DNA from: Teichococcus oryzae
GTDB lineage: Bacteria; Pseudomonadota; Alphaproteobacteria; Acetobacterales; Acetobacteraceae
Direction of reading: 5' to 3'
NCBI RefSeq assembly: GCF_008386565.1
Contig: NZ_VUKA01000002.1
Coordinates: forward strand, 1 to 64,000
Length of the DNA: 64,000 bases
Below are positions 17,974 through 25,561 of the stretch, in pieces (position 1 is the first letter of the stretch; every line of letters starts with the position of its first letter). Made by a program: the position numbers and the translations under genes. A model generated the notes under the pieces. It ran no database searches, had not been told where the DNA came from, and saw only the letters and a program-made list of their open reading frames with translations.

Positions 17974-18756
17974 TCAATCCCCCGCCTTCACCCGGAAGCC
18001 CATCCCCCCGACAATGCGGTCCACCACCCAGGCCGGCGCCAGGGGAGACAGGCGCAGCGCCCAGGCCAGCGGCCAGGGAAAGGCGAGCTGCCGCGCCCCC
18101 CGGCGCAGCGCCGCCTCCACCTTGGCCGCCGCCGCGTCGGCGCTGATGGAGAAGGGACGCGGCCCCACCCAGCGATCCCCCATGGCGCTGTCGAAGAAAC
18201 CCGGCGCCACCAGCGTCACGCGGACGCCCTCGGGCGCCAGCGCCGCCCGCATCGCCTCGCCATAGGCCCAGAGCCCCGCCTTGCTGGCGCAATAGCCGGG
18301 GCTGTCCGGCAATCCCCGCAGCGCCGCGAGCGAGGCGACCAGCCCGACATGCCCCCGCCGCCGTTCCCGCATGCCCGGCAGCAGCGGGTCCATCAGGTTG
18401 AGGGCGCCGAGCAGGTTGACCTCGATCTGCGCCCGCACCGCCGCCATCCCCTCCGGCGCGCCATCCGGCCGCGTGCCGGCGGCGATGCCGGCATTGGCGA
18501 TGGCCAGGTCCACCGGCGCCGCGGCGTCCCACCCGGCCAGCAATCCGGCCATGGCGGCGGCATCCCGCACGTCGCACGGGCCGATGCGCGGCCGGGCGCC
18601 GAGGCGGGCGCAATCCGCCGCCACCGCCTCCAGCGCCGCCTGGTCCCGGCCGATCAGGCCCAGCGTGACGTCCGGCGCCGCGAAGCGCCGGGCCAGCGCC
18701 GCCCCCAGCCCGCGCGAGGCCCCGGTGATCACCACCGAGCGGAATTGCCGCGTCAC
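17974..18756 (-). CDS. SDR-family NAD(P)-dependent oxidoreductase
   Basis: The 260-aa Rossmann-fold protein has the cofactor motif TGASRGLG near residue 13 and the structural NAG motif (AIANAGIAAG). Its active-site Tyr/Lys pair is in GYCASKAGL (YxxxK). The C-terminus has a hydrophobic amphipathic end (LAFPWPLAWALRLSPLAP) suggesting membrane association, as in several lipid or polysaccharide SDRs. It overlaps the upstream KpsC-like gene by 4 bp (ATGA), so it is translationally coupled to capsule biosynthesis and may act on a sugar or lipid intermediate. That role is inference. Confidence 0.87.
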   Translation of the reverse strand: MTRQFRSVVITGASRGLGAALARRFAAPDVTLGLIGRDQAALEAVAADCARLGARPRIGPCDVRDAAAMAGLLAGWDAAAPVDLAIANAGIAAGTRPDGAPEGMAAVRAQIEVNLLGALNLMDPLLPGMRERRRGHVGLVASLAALRGLPDSPGYCASKAGLWAYGEAMRAALAPEGVRVTLVAPGFFDSAMGDRWVGPRPFSISADAAAAKVEAALRRGARQLAFPWPLAWALRLSPLAPAWVVDRIVGGMGFRVKAGD

Positions 18757-20618
18757 CGCAGCCCCCTCAGCCGGGACAGCGCCCCGCGCAGCCAGCCCTC
18801 GAAGCCCCGGTGCAGGGTGAAGGGCGAAAGCTTCCAGGCGGCGGGGTCTTCAAGCCGCTCCAGGATCACCTCCGGCGGGCAGGGCAGCTCCGTCACCGGG
18901 TCGACCTGGCGCGGGAACAGGATCAGCGACGCGGCGACCAGCTCATCCAGCCCGAGGCGCCGGCCACGGCGGGGCGGCGGGTTGCGGTCCTCCGTCAGGC
19001 CCCAGCCAGCATAAAAAGGCTGCCCCCAGGTGACCACCCTCACGCCCCGGAGCAGCGCCTCGAAGCCGGACAGGGAGGTCAGGGTGTGCAGCGCGTCGAT
19101 CTGCGGGAACAGGGAGGTCAGCGGCGCGCTGGTCACCACCTGATCGGCCAGGTCCGCCAGAGCCCGGGCTTCCAGCCGGCCCTGGCGGAACCCGGCCTCA
19201 AGGTCCGGATGCGGCTTGTAGATCAGGAAAGCGTCCGGATGGGCGGCGCGCACGGCCTGCAGCAGCGCCAGGTTGTCCTGGATGGCGCCGCCGCCGAGGC
19301 GCACCGAGGCATCCCCCTCCACCTGCCCCGGCACCAGCAGGCGCGGGCGGCCGGGGGGCGCGGCGATGGACGGCGCCTGCCCTTGCAGGTTGTACTTGGT
19401 CACGCCGCGCGCCACGATCGCCCGCCGCAGGGCGGCGGCGCGGGCCAGCAGGGCAGGCGGGAACTCGGCCGTGGCCAGCAGGTGCTCCAGCGCGCTTTCG
19501 CGGCCCGGGTCGTAATAGATGCCGCGATCATCCACCGCATAGGCCGCGCCGGGCAGGAACCGCGCGCCCAGCCCGCGCGAGCGGACAAAGCCATCCTCCA
19601 CCGTCAGCAGCGTCACGCCCTGGCGTTGGCAATCGGCGCGCAGTTCCGGCGTGGCGCGGCTGGCCCAGACGGCCAGGGCACCGCCGGCGCGGCGGGCCTG
19701 CGCCACCGCGCGACCCGGATGGCGGGCGAAGCGGGGGGCGCCGCCGGCATGGGCGAACAGCGCGGCCACGCGGCGCCGCTTCCAGAAGGCCATGCCGAGG
19801 CACAGGGTGACGCGGCGGTTCTCCGCCTGGGCGCGCCGCCATTCGCCGAGCTGTTCCAGCGCGCGCTCCAGCGGCCAGGGGCGGGCCAGAAAGGGGTCGG
19901 CGCAGCGCAGGGCGCCGATCAGCGCCGTCCAGCGGGGCACCGGGTCCGGAAGCCGCCCATCCACGCTGACCCCGGCGGCCGAGGCCAGCAACGCCATCTC
20001 GTCCGAAGCGCCGCGCAGCTCCTCGGCCAGGTCCAGCAAGGCCCAGGGCGACAGCCTTTCCGGCAGCCAGTGCACGCCGGGCGGGGGCGCGATCTGGGCC
20101 GGGGCGCCGGGCGGCGCCGTGGGGTCGCGCGCCAGGATCACGGGCCGCCCCCCGGCCAGCTCCAGGGCCGAGGCCAGCGCCGCGCGCGCGGAGGCAGCCT
20201 GGGCGCGATGGCAGGGGTCCAGCACCAGGATGGCGTGGCGCCGGGGCAGCCGCAGCGCTTCGGGGGATGGCTCCGGCAGGCCCGGCTCCCCTCCGATGCG
20301 GAGGGATGCGACCTGTTTCGCCACCGCCGCGGCCCGTGCCGCCGGAACGGGATCGGCGGGGGAAAGGCCGGCCAAAGGCAGCAAGGTGACCGGCAGGCAT
20401 CGCCCCCGGAAGGCTGGCGCGCGCAGGGGCCCGGTTGCATAGCGGAGCACGGATGCACCCGCGCGGTCCGATTCGGTTGTGCCCTCCACCCGCATCGCCA
20501 GGATGTCGGCTTGCTTGACGGGAGCCAGACAATATTCCGGCCAGAATGCCGCCAAACGCGCGAAACTGGCTGCATTTTCACCCGGAAACGCAATGGTCCG
20601 GGCGTCGCCAGCGGCCAC
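18753..20618 (-). CDS. Capsule polysaccharide synthesis protein, KpsC-like (β-Kdo transferase type)
   Basis: KpsC proteins build the Kdo linker of ABC-exported capsules on lysophosphatidylglycerol, using two related glycosyltransferase modules. The 621-aa protein has an intact C-terminal module from about residue 270 (VTLCLGMAFWKRRR). It shows VEDGFVRSRGLGA, IYKPHPDLEAG and the signature SLSGFEALLRGVRVVTWGQP followed by FYAGWGLTED. The N-terminal module is recognisable only loosely (VHWLPERLSPWALLDLAEEL) and lacks the corresponding signature, so it may be catalytically dead. GTG start at 20618 (a weak AAGAAGG lies upstream). Divergent from the export genes across an AT-richer 85-bp gap. Confidence 0.83.
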   Translation of the reverse strand: MAAGDARTIAFPGENAASFARLAAFWPEYCLAPVKQADILAMRVEGTTESDRAGASVLRYATGPLRAPAFRGRCLPVTLLPLAGLSPADPVPAARAAAVAKQVASLRIGGEPGLPEPSPEALRLPRRHAILVLDPCHRAQAASARAALASALELAGGRPVILARDPTAPPGAPAQIAPPPGVHWLPERLSPWALLDLAEELRGASDEMALLASAAGVSVDGRLPDPVPRWTALIGALRCADPFLARPWPLERALEQLGEWRRAQAENRRVTLCLGMAFWKRRRVAALFAHAGGAPRFARHPGRAVAQARRAGGALAVWASRATPELRADCQRQGVTLLTVEDGFVRSRGLGARFLPGAAYAVDDRGIYYDPGRESALEHLLATAEFPPALLARAAALRRAIVARGVTKYNLQGQAPSIAAPPGRPRLLVPGQVEGDASVRLGGGAIQDNLALLQAVRAAHPDAFLIYKPHPDLEAGFRQGRLEARALADLADQVVTSAPLTSLFPQIDALHTLTSLSGFEALLRGVRVVTWGQPFYAGWGLTEDRNPPPRRGRRLGLDELVAASLILFPRQVDPVTELPCPPEVILERLEDPAAWKLSPFTLHRGFEGWLRGALSRLRGLR

Positions 20619-20703
20619 AGGATGAGGAACCTTCTTAATGATATTTCAACTTTCGTTCAGGACGCGTTTTACAACCGGAGTTGTGGTGGGTTAGGTTTCG
20701 CTC

Positions 20704-21132
20704 ATGCAAGAGCGTGTGCAACTCTGCGTGTGCGGGAAAACCGATCTCCCTTCGCGGAGCATCGCGCCGCTTGCGCAATTCCTGATGGTGATCTCCCTGG
20801 TAATGACCCTCAGCGGTTGTGCAGCCCAGGGCGGCCCGGGTGCGGGCGCCAACCCCGCGGTGGCCGCCGTCCCGGCCCGCCCCTCCGACCCCCTCGCGGC
20901 CTTCGCGGCGCGGGCCCAGCCGGGCCAGGCCGAGGATGTTTCGCCGCAGCCCGGCGCCGCACCCGTCACCGTCCGCCTGGTGCGCGCCTATCATGCCGGC
21001 AGCGGCCGGGAATGCCGCGAACTATCGGTGGGCTACCGGGCGGCGCGCCCGGCGCTTTATTGCGAGGATCCGGCCACGGGCTGGGCCGCGGCGCGTGGCC
21101 TGTTGCGCGGCGGGGCCGTGGGACGGCCGTGA
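20704..21132 (+). CDS. Lipoprotein of the capsule locus (142 aa)
   Basis: A lipobox LSGC sits at residues 36-39 behind a hydrophobic stretch (LAQFLMVISLVMTLSGC). A shorter form from ATG 20785 would put the lipidated Cys at position 12, too short for a signal peptide, so ATG 20704 is kept. The mature part is Ala/Pro-rich and then globular, with two Cys (GRECRELSVGYRAARPALYC). The stop overlaps the GTG of the permease gene (GTGA), tying it to the export operon. Likely an outer- or inner-membrane accessory of polysaccharide export; no family name can be given. Confidence 0.75.
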   Translation: MQERVQLCVCGKTDLPSRSIAPLAQFLMVISLVMTLSGCAAQGGPGAGANPAVAAVPARPSDPLAAFAARAQPGQAEDVSPQPGAAPVTVRLVRAYHAGSGRECRELSVGYRAARPALYCEDPATGWAAARGLLRGGAVGRP

Positions 21133-21929
21133 GCATCGAGATCCCACGCCGGGAGGCGATGGGCGGCGCCCGGGCGCAGATCCAGGTGATCAGCGCCCTG
21201 TTCATGCGGGAAATGCTGACCCGGTTCGGCACCAGCCGGATCGGCTATGTCTGGCTGATGGCCGAGCCGATGATCCTCGGCACCATGATCTCCCTGCTGC
21301 ACTCGCTGAGCGGCAAGGACCTGCCCAACGGCCTGCCCACCTTCCTGTTCTACGCGCTGGGCTACACGCCCTTCCTGATGTTCCGCTCCATCGTCAATCG
21401 CGGCTCGGGCGCGGTCACCAACAACATCTCGCTGTTGTTCCACAACCGCATCACCCTGCTCGACACCATGATCGCCCGCAACCTGATGGAGATGCTGGTC
21501 TGCTTCACGGTGTGCCTGCTGTTCATCGTGATGGGCATGGTGGTCTTCCACGAGGTGCCGCACCAGCCGGCCCTGCTGCTGGCGGGCTGGTTCATGAGCG
21601 CGCTGCTGGCGCATGGTCTCGCCATGGTGATCGGCTCGGCGCAGGTGATGATGGAATGGGTCGAGCACCTGGTGCACCCCTTCACCTACCTGCTGCTGCC
21701 GATCTCTGCGCCCTTCTACATGCTCGACATGCTGCCGCAGGGAACGCGGGAAGCCCTGTTGTGGAACCCGCTGGTCAGCATCCATGAGCTGAACCGCTGG
21801 GCCATGTTCGGCGACCGGATCAACCCGTATTACGACATCCCCTATGTGCTGGCCTGGATCCTCGGCCTGAACCTGCTGGGCATGGCGGGGCTGCGCGTGG
21901 CGCGGCCGCGGCTCAGCCTGTCCGACTGA
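21129..21929 (+). CDS. kpsM: ABC-2 type polysaccharide exporter permease (KpsM/CtrC-like)
   Basis: Membrane subunit of the capsule ABC exporter. The start is GTG 21129, overlapping the lipoprotein stop; a much longer in-frame ORF extends upstream through antisense of the KpsC-like gene and is rejected. The 266-aa product shows the family opening (ALFMREMLTRFGTSRIGYVW, then LMAEPMILG) and six predicted helices. It also has the conserved FLFYALGYTPFLMFRS, ISAPFYMLDMLP and NPLVSIHELNRWAMF. Six base pairs separate it from the ATPase gene. Exports an undecaprenol-independent, lipid-linked polymer across the inner membrane. Confidence 0.92.
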   Translation: MSIEIPRREAMGGARAQIQVISALFMREMLTRFGTSRIGYVWLMAEPMILGTMISLLHSLSGKDLPNGLPTFLFYALGYTPFLMFRSIVNRGSGAVTNNISLLFHNRITLLDTMIARNLMEMLVCFTVCLLFIVMGMVVFHEVPHQPALLLAGWFMSALLAHGLAMVIGSAQVMMEWVEHLVHPFTYLLLPISAPFYMLDMLPQGTREALLWNPLVSIHELNRWAMFGDRINPYYDIPYVLAWILGLNLLGMAGLRVARPRLSLSD

Positions 21930-21934
21930 CCGGC

Positions 21935-22582
21935 ATGCTTGAGTTGCGGAACGTCTGGAAAAGCTTCGAGCAGCGCCACGGGCGCAAGGACGTGCTGCGC
22001 GGCATCAATGTCCGGCTCCGCCGCGGCGACCATCTCGGCATCCTCGGCCGCAATGGCGCCGGCAAGTCCACCCTGGTGCGCGTGCTGGCCGGCGTCGAGG
22101 CGCCGACCCGCGGCTCCATCCGGCGGGAGATGCTGATGTCCTGGCCGCTGGGCGGCGGCTACGGCATCCAGAGCAGCCTGACCGGGCGCAACAACGCCCG
22201 CTTCATCGCCCGGCTCTACGGCATGTCGCTGAGCCAGACGGAAGTCTTCGTGGAGGACTTCTCCGAGCTTGGCCGCTATTTCGACGAGCCGGTGAAGTAT
22301 TACTCCTCCGGCATGCGCTCGCGCCTGATGATGGCGCTCAGCTTCGCCGTGGATTTCGACGGCTATCTGGTGGACGAGGCGCTTTCCACCGGCGATGCCC
22401 GCTTCGCCAACAAATGCCTCACCATGTTCGAGGAACGGCGAAAGAACGCCGCCGTGATCATGATCTCGCACAATCTGAACCACGTCCGGCGCTACTGCCG
22501 GACGGCCGCCGTGCTGCGCAACGGCATCCTGGAATTCTACGAGGACGTCGATGAAGCTATCGCCGCTTACCAGGGTCTCTGA
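21935..22582 (+). CDS. kpsT: Polysaccharide exporter ATP-binding protein (KpsT/CtrD-like)
   Basis: The 215-aa ATPase partners the KpsM-like permease. Walker A is GRNGAGKST, the ABC signature YYSSGMRSRL, Walker B DGYLVDEAL with the catalytic Glu, and the H-loop ISHNLNHV. Compact size and the degenerate signature (SSGM rather than LSGG) are typical of capsule exporters. The 3' end overlaps the next gene by 32 bp, an unusually long overlap that keeps the KpsE-like protein translationally coupled. Peripheral inner membrane. Confidence 0.93.
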   Translation: MLELRNVWKSFEQRHGRKDVLRGINVRLRRGDHLGILGRNGAGKSTLVRVLAGVEAPTRGSIRREMLMSWPLGGGYGIQSSLTGRNNARFIARLYGMSLSQTEVFVEDFSELGRYFDEPVKYYSSGMRSRLMMALSFAVDFDGYLVDEALSTGDARFANKCLTMFEERRKNAAVIMISHNLNHVRRYCRTAAVLRNGILEFYEDVDEAIAAYQGL

Positions 22583-23735
22583 ACCCGCGCTGAGCGGCCC
22601 GGCGGCCGGGCAGCACAATGCCGCCCGCCGACGCTCGCCATTGCTGCGCGCCCTGTGGAAGCGGCGCTTCTACATGCTGCTGGTGGCGCTGCCGACGCTG
22701 CTGACGGCCCTCTACCTGTATGGCTTCGCCACCGGGCAATATGTCTCGGAAGCGCGCTTCCTGGTGCGCAGCCGGCAGGAGAATTCCGGAGGCACGGCGC
22801 TGGGCGCCATGATCGGCGCCGCGGGCTTCAAGCAGTCGGGCGAGGAATCGCTGGCGGTGCGGGACTACCTGCAATCGCATGACGCGCTGTACGCGCTGGT
22901 CAGCAACATCGACCTGATCGGGCTGTATCGCCGCCCCGAGGCGGATTTCCTGTCGAGCCTGTGGTTCAGCGATCCGCCCGCCGAGTTCCTGCAGATGTAC
23001 CACAACAGCATGAACACGGTGAAGAACGACAGCACCTCCGGCATCACCACCATCCGTTCCCGCGCCTTCCGGCCGGAGGATGCGCGGCTGCTCGCCGATG
23101 AACAGCTGCGGCTGTCGGAAGCCTTCGTGAACCAGCTGTCCTCCCGCGCCAAGGACGAGACGCTGCGCGTCGCGCAGGAGGAGCTGGAGCGCGCCGAGCA
23201 GCGCGTGATCGCTTCCCAGGCGGCGGTGACGGCGTGGCGGCAGCAGGAACAGGCGGTGGACCCCACCAAGAGTGCCTCCATCGGGCTGGAAAGCCTGGGC
23301 TCGCTGGAAGGCTCCCTGACCGCCGCCCGCGCCGAGCTGCAGGAAAAATCGGCCTTCATGCGCCCGGACAACCCGCAGATCGCGCTGCTGCGCAACCGCA
23401 TCGCCTCCCTGCAAAGCGAGATCGCGTCGCACCGGCAGCGGCTGACGCGCGGCGGGGAATCCCTGCCCACCCAGATCGCCACCTATGAGCGGCTGCTGCT
23501 GGAACGGGAATTCGCCGACAAGCAGCTGGCCTCGGCCACCGCCTCGCTGGAAACGGCGCGCCTCGACGCGCAGCGCCAGCAGCTTTTCCTGGCCCGCGTG
23601 GTGGAGCCCAACCTGGCGGAATACCCGCTTTACCCGCGCGCCTGGCTGATCGTCCTCAGCCTGTTCGCGGTGCTCAGCGTTCTTTATGGCATCGGCTGGA
23701 TGCTGGTCGCAGGGATTCGTGAACATGCACTCTAG
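22551..23735 (+). CDS. kpsE: Capsule export inner-membrane periplasmic adaptor (KpsE/CtrB, PCP family)
   Basis: A polysaccharide co-polymerase-type protein bridging the ABC exporter and the outer-membrane channel. The 394-aa product has one N-terminal helix (FYMLLVALPTLLTALYLYGF, about residues 40-60). The periplasmic region begins YVSEARFLVRSRQ and includes a long coiled coil (about residues 180-330), and a second helix lies near the C-terminus (WLIVLSLFAVLSVLYGIGW). The start overlaps kpsT; the 3' end overlaps kpsD by 11 bp. This arrangement matches group 2-like KpsE rather than Wzc (no kinase domain). Confidence 0.9.
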   Translation: MKLSPLTRVSEPALSGPAAGQHNAARRRSPLLRALWKRRFYMLLVALPTLLTALYLYGFATGQYVSEARFLVRSRQENSGGTALGAMIGAAGFKQSGEESLAVRDYLQSHDALYALVSNIDLIGLYRRPEADFLSSLWFSDPPAEFLQMYHNSMNTVKNDSTSGITTIRSRAFRPEDARLLADEQLRLSEAFVNQLSSRAKDETLRVAQEELERAEQRVIASQAAVTAWRQQEQAVDPTKSASIGLESLGSLEGSLTAARAELQEKSAFMRPDNPQIALLRNRIASLQSEIASHRQRLTRGGESLPTQIATYERLLLEREFADKQLASATASLETARLDAQRQQLFLARVVEPNLAEYPLYPRAWLIVLSLFAVLSVLYGIGWMLVAGIREHAL

Positions 23736-25497
23736 TCGTGGGCTTATCGCGGCGGCCTTGTCGCTGCTGCTCGCCGGGCAGGCGGCGGCGCAGAACCTGA
23801 ACGCGCCCGTGCCGGGCCTGATGCAGCAGCAGATGCAGGGCCAGGGGCTTCCGGGACAGCAGCAGGTGCCGTCATTGTCCGGGCAGCGGCAGGTGCCGCA
23901 ATTGCTGCCGCAGGACAACATCGTCAACCGCGCCGGCAGCACCACCGAGGCCGAGGCCGGCGCCACCGCCGAAGGCCCGCTGGCCGAGCCCTACCGCCCG
24001 GCCGGGCCGAGCCGCACCGTGTTCGGCGCGCAGCTTTTCACGCGCGGCGCGCCCGCCGGCTCCGAAAGCGCCAATCCCAATTACCGCCTCGGCCCCGGCG
24101 ACCGCGTCAGCGTGCGCGTCTGGGGGCCCGTGGAATCGGAGGTGATCGGCGCCATCGACCCGGAAGGCAACCTGTTCCTGCCTTCCATCGGCCCGCTGCG
24201 GCTGGCCGGCCTGCGCGCCGGCGACCTCCAGCGCACGGTGGAAGGCGAGGTGCGGCGGATCTACACCCAGCAGGTGCAGGTCTATGCCGTGCTGCTGTCG
24301 GCCAGCCAGATCGGCGTTTATGTCACGGGCTTCGTGCGCACGCCGGGCCGGCACCTGGGCTCCGGCTCGGAAACCGTGCTCGACTACCTGCTGCGGGCCG
24401 GCGGCGTCGATCCGGTGCGCGGCTCCTACCGCGACATCGTGGTCAACCGCGGCGGCCGCGCCGTGGTGCGCATCGACCTCTACCCCTTCCTGCTGCAAGG
24501 CAAGCTGCCGCAGCTGACGCTGCAGGACGGCGACACCATCGTGGTCGGCAAGCAGGGCGCCGTGGTGTCCGCCGATGGCGCCGTGCGCAACAACTTCCTG
24601 TTCGAGGTCGCCGGCCGCGCCATGGCGGGGCAGGAGCTGAACCAGCTCGCGGCCCCGCTGCCGGCGGCCACCAACGCGGTGATCCGCGGCACGCGCAACG
24701 GCCAGCCCTGGTCGCGCTATGTCGACGTGGCGACGCTGGAGAAGCAGTCGCTGCTGGACCAGGACGTCGTCACCTTCATCACCGACTCGCCCGCCCCCAC
24801 CGTGCGGGTCTTCGTGGAAGGCAGCCGCCTCGGCCCCTCGGTGCTGGTGGCGGACCGCGACATCGACCTGTGCAGCCTGCTCGACCATGTCGCGGTGGAC
24901 CCGGCGCTGGCCGACACCGATTCGGTGTTCATCCTGCGCAAGCGCATCGCGGCCCAGCAGCGCCGCGCCATCAACGAGGCGCTGGACCGGCTGGAGCGGC
25001 AGCTCTTCACCGCCACCTCGGCCACCACGGGCATCGCGCAGATCCGCTCCGCCGAGGCGCAGATGGTGTCCAACTACATCCAGCGCGGCCGCCGCATCGA
25101 GCCGGAAGGGCGGCTGGTGGCGGTGGACAGCAATGGCCGCTGTTCCCGCGTCCGGCTGGAAGACGGCGACACCATCGTCATCCCCGAGCGCTCCGACACC
25201 ATCCTGGTGGCCGGCGAGGTGATGACGCCGCAGGCCGTCCTGTGGCGCCCGAACATGACCATCGACGAGTATGTGGAGGAAGCCGGCGGCTACACCCAGC
25301 GCGGCAACAGCGGCGGCATCATGATCCGCCGCGCCAGCGGGCAGATCATCCTCGATCCGCGCCAGGGCCCGCGCCCCGGCGACGAGCTGATCGTGCTGCC
25401 GCAGCTGGGCGTGAAGGGCTTCCAGCTCGCCAGCGACCTGCTGGCGATGATCTACCAGGCCGCGCTGGCCGTGCGCTACTTCGACATCGGGCGCTGA
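23725..25497 (+). CDS. kpsD: Outer-membrane polysaccharide export protein (KpsD/Wza family)
   Basis: OPX-family secretin-like channel for the capsule polymer. The ATG at 23725 has AGGGA 9 nt before it and gives a signal peptide (LIAAALSLLLAGQAAAQ). A Gln/Pro-rich linker follows (residues about 25-60), then the polysaccharide-export domain (NYRLGPGDRVSVRVWGPVES), and several SLBB-like β-grasp repeats (for example VYVTGFVRTPGRHLGSGS and VAGEVMTPQAVLWRP). There is no lipobox Cys at the signal cleavage site, so it is KpsD-like rather than a Wza lipoprotein. 590 aa, close to KpsD. Last gene of the export operon, followed by a G/C hairpin. Confidence 0.9.
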   Translation: MHSSRGLIAAALSLLLAGQAAAQNLNAPVPGLMQQQMQGQGLPGQQQVPSLSGQRQVPQLLPQDNIVNRAGSTTEAEAGATAEGPLAEPYRPAGPSRTVFGAQLFTRGAPAGSESANPNYRLGPGDRVSVRVWGPVESEVIGAIDPEGNLFLPSIGPLRLAGLRAGDLQRTVEGEVRRIYTQQVQVYAVLLSASQIGVYVTGFVRTPGRHLGSGSETVLDYLLRAGGVDPVRGSYRDIVVNRGGRAVVRIDLYPFLLQGKLPQLTLQDGDTIVVGKQGAVVSADGAVRNNFLFEVAGRAMAGQELNQLAAPLPAATNAVIRGTRNGQPWSRYVDVATLEKQSLLDQDVVTFITDSPAPTVRVFVEGSRLGPSVLVADRDIDLCSLLDHVAVDPALADTDSVFILRKRIAAQQRRAINEALDRLERQLFTATSATTGIAQIRSAEAQMVSNYIQRGRRIEPEGRLVAVDSNGRCSRVRLEDGDTIVIPERSDTILVAGEVMTPQAVLWRPNMTIDEYVEEAGGYTQRGNSGGIMIRRASGQIILDPRQGPRPGDELIVLPQLGVKGFQLASDLLAMIYQAALAVRYFDIGR

Positions 25498-25501
25498 GAA
25501 A

Positions 25502-25534
25502 GGGGGGAGGCTCAGCCTCCCCCCCCCCCCCCCC
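25502..25534. terminator. Bidirectional hairpin with a 16-C tract between convergent genes
   Basis: GGGGGGAGGC (25502-25511) pairs perfectly with GCCTCCCCCC (25515-25524) around a 3-nt loop. The C run continues to 25534 (16 C in total from 25519). It lies between the kpsD stop (25497) and the stop of the convergent glycosyltransferase (25562). The core GGAGGCTCAGCCTCC recurs at 42437-42451. Confidence 0.7.
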
Positions 25535-25561
25535 GCTTCCCACGCGGGGAAAGCCCCCCGG

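Noticed and set aside
18810-21128. A 1039-codon open frame upstream of the KpsM start
   Set aside because: The upstream part is antisense of the KpsC-like gene with biased low-complexity composition; only the portion from GTG 21129 matches a permease.
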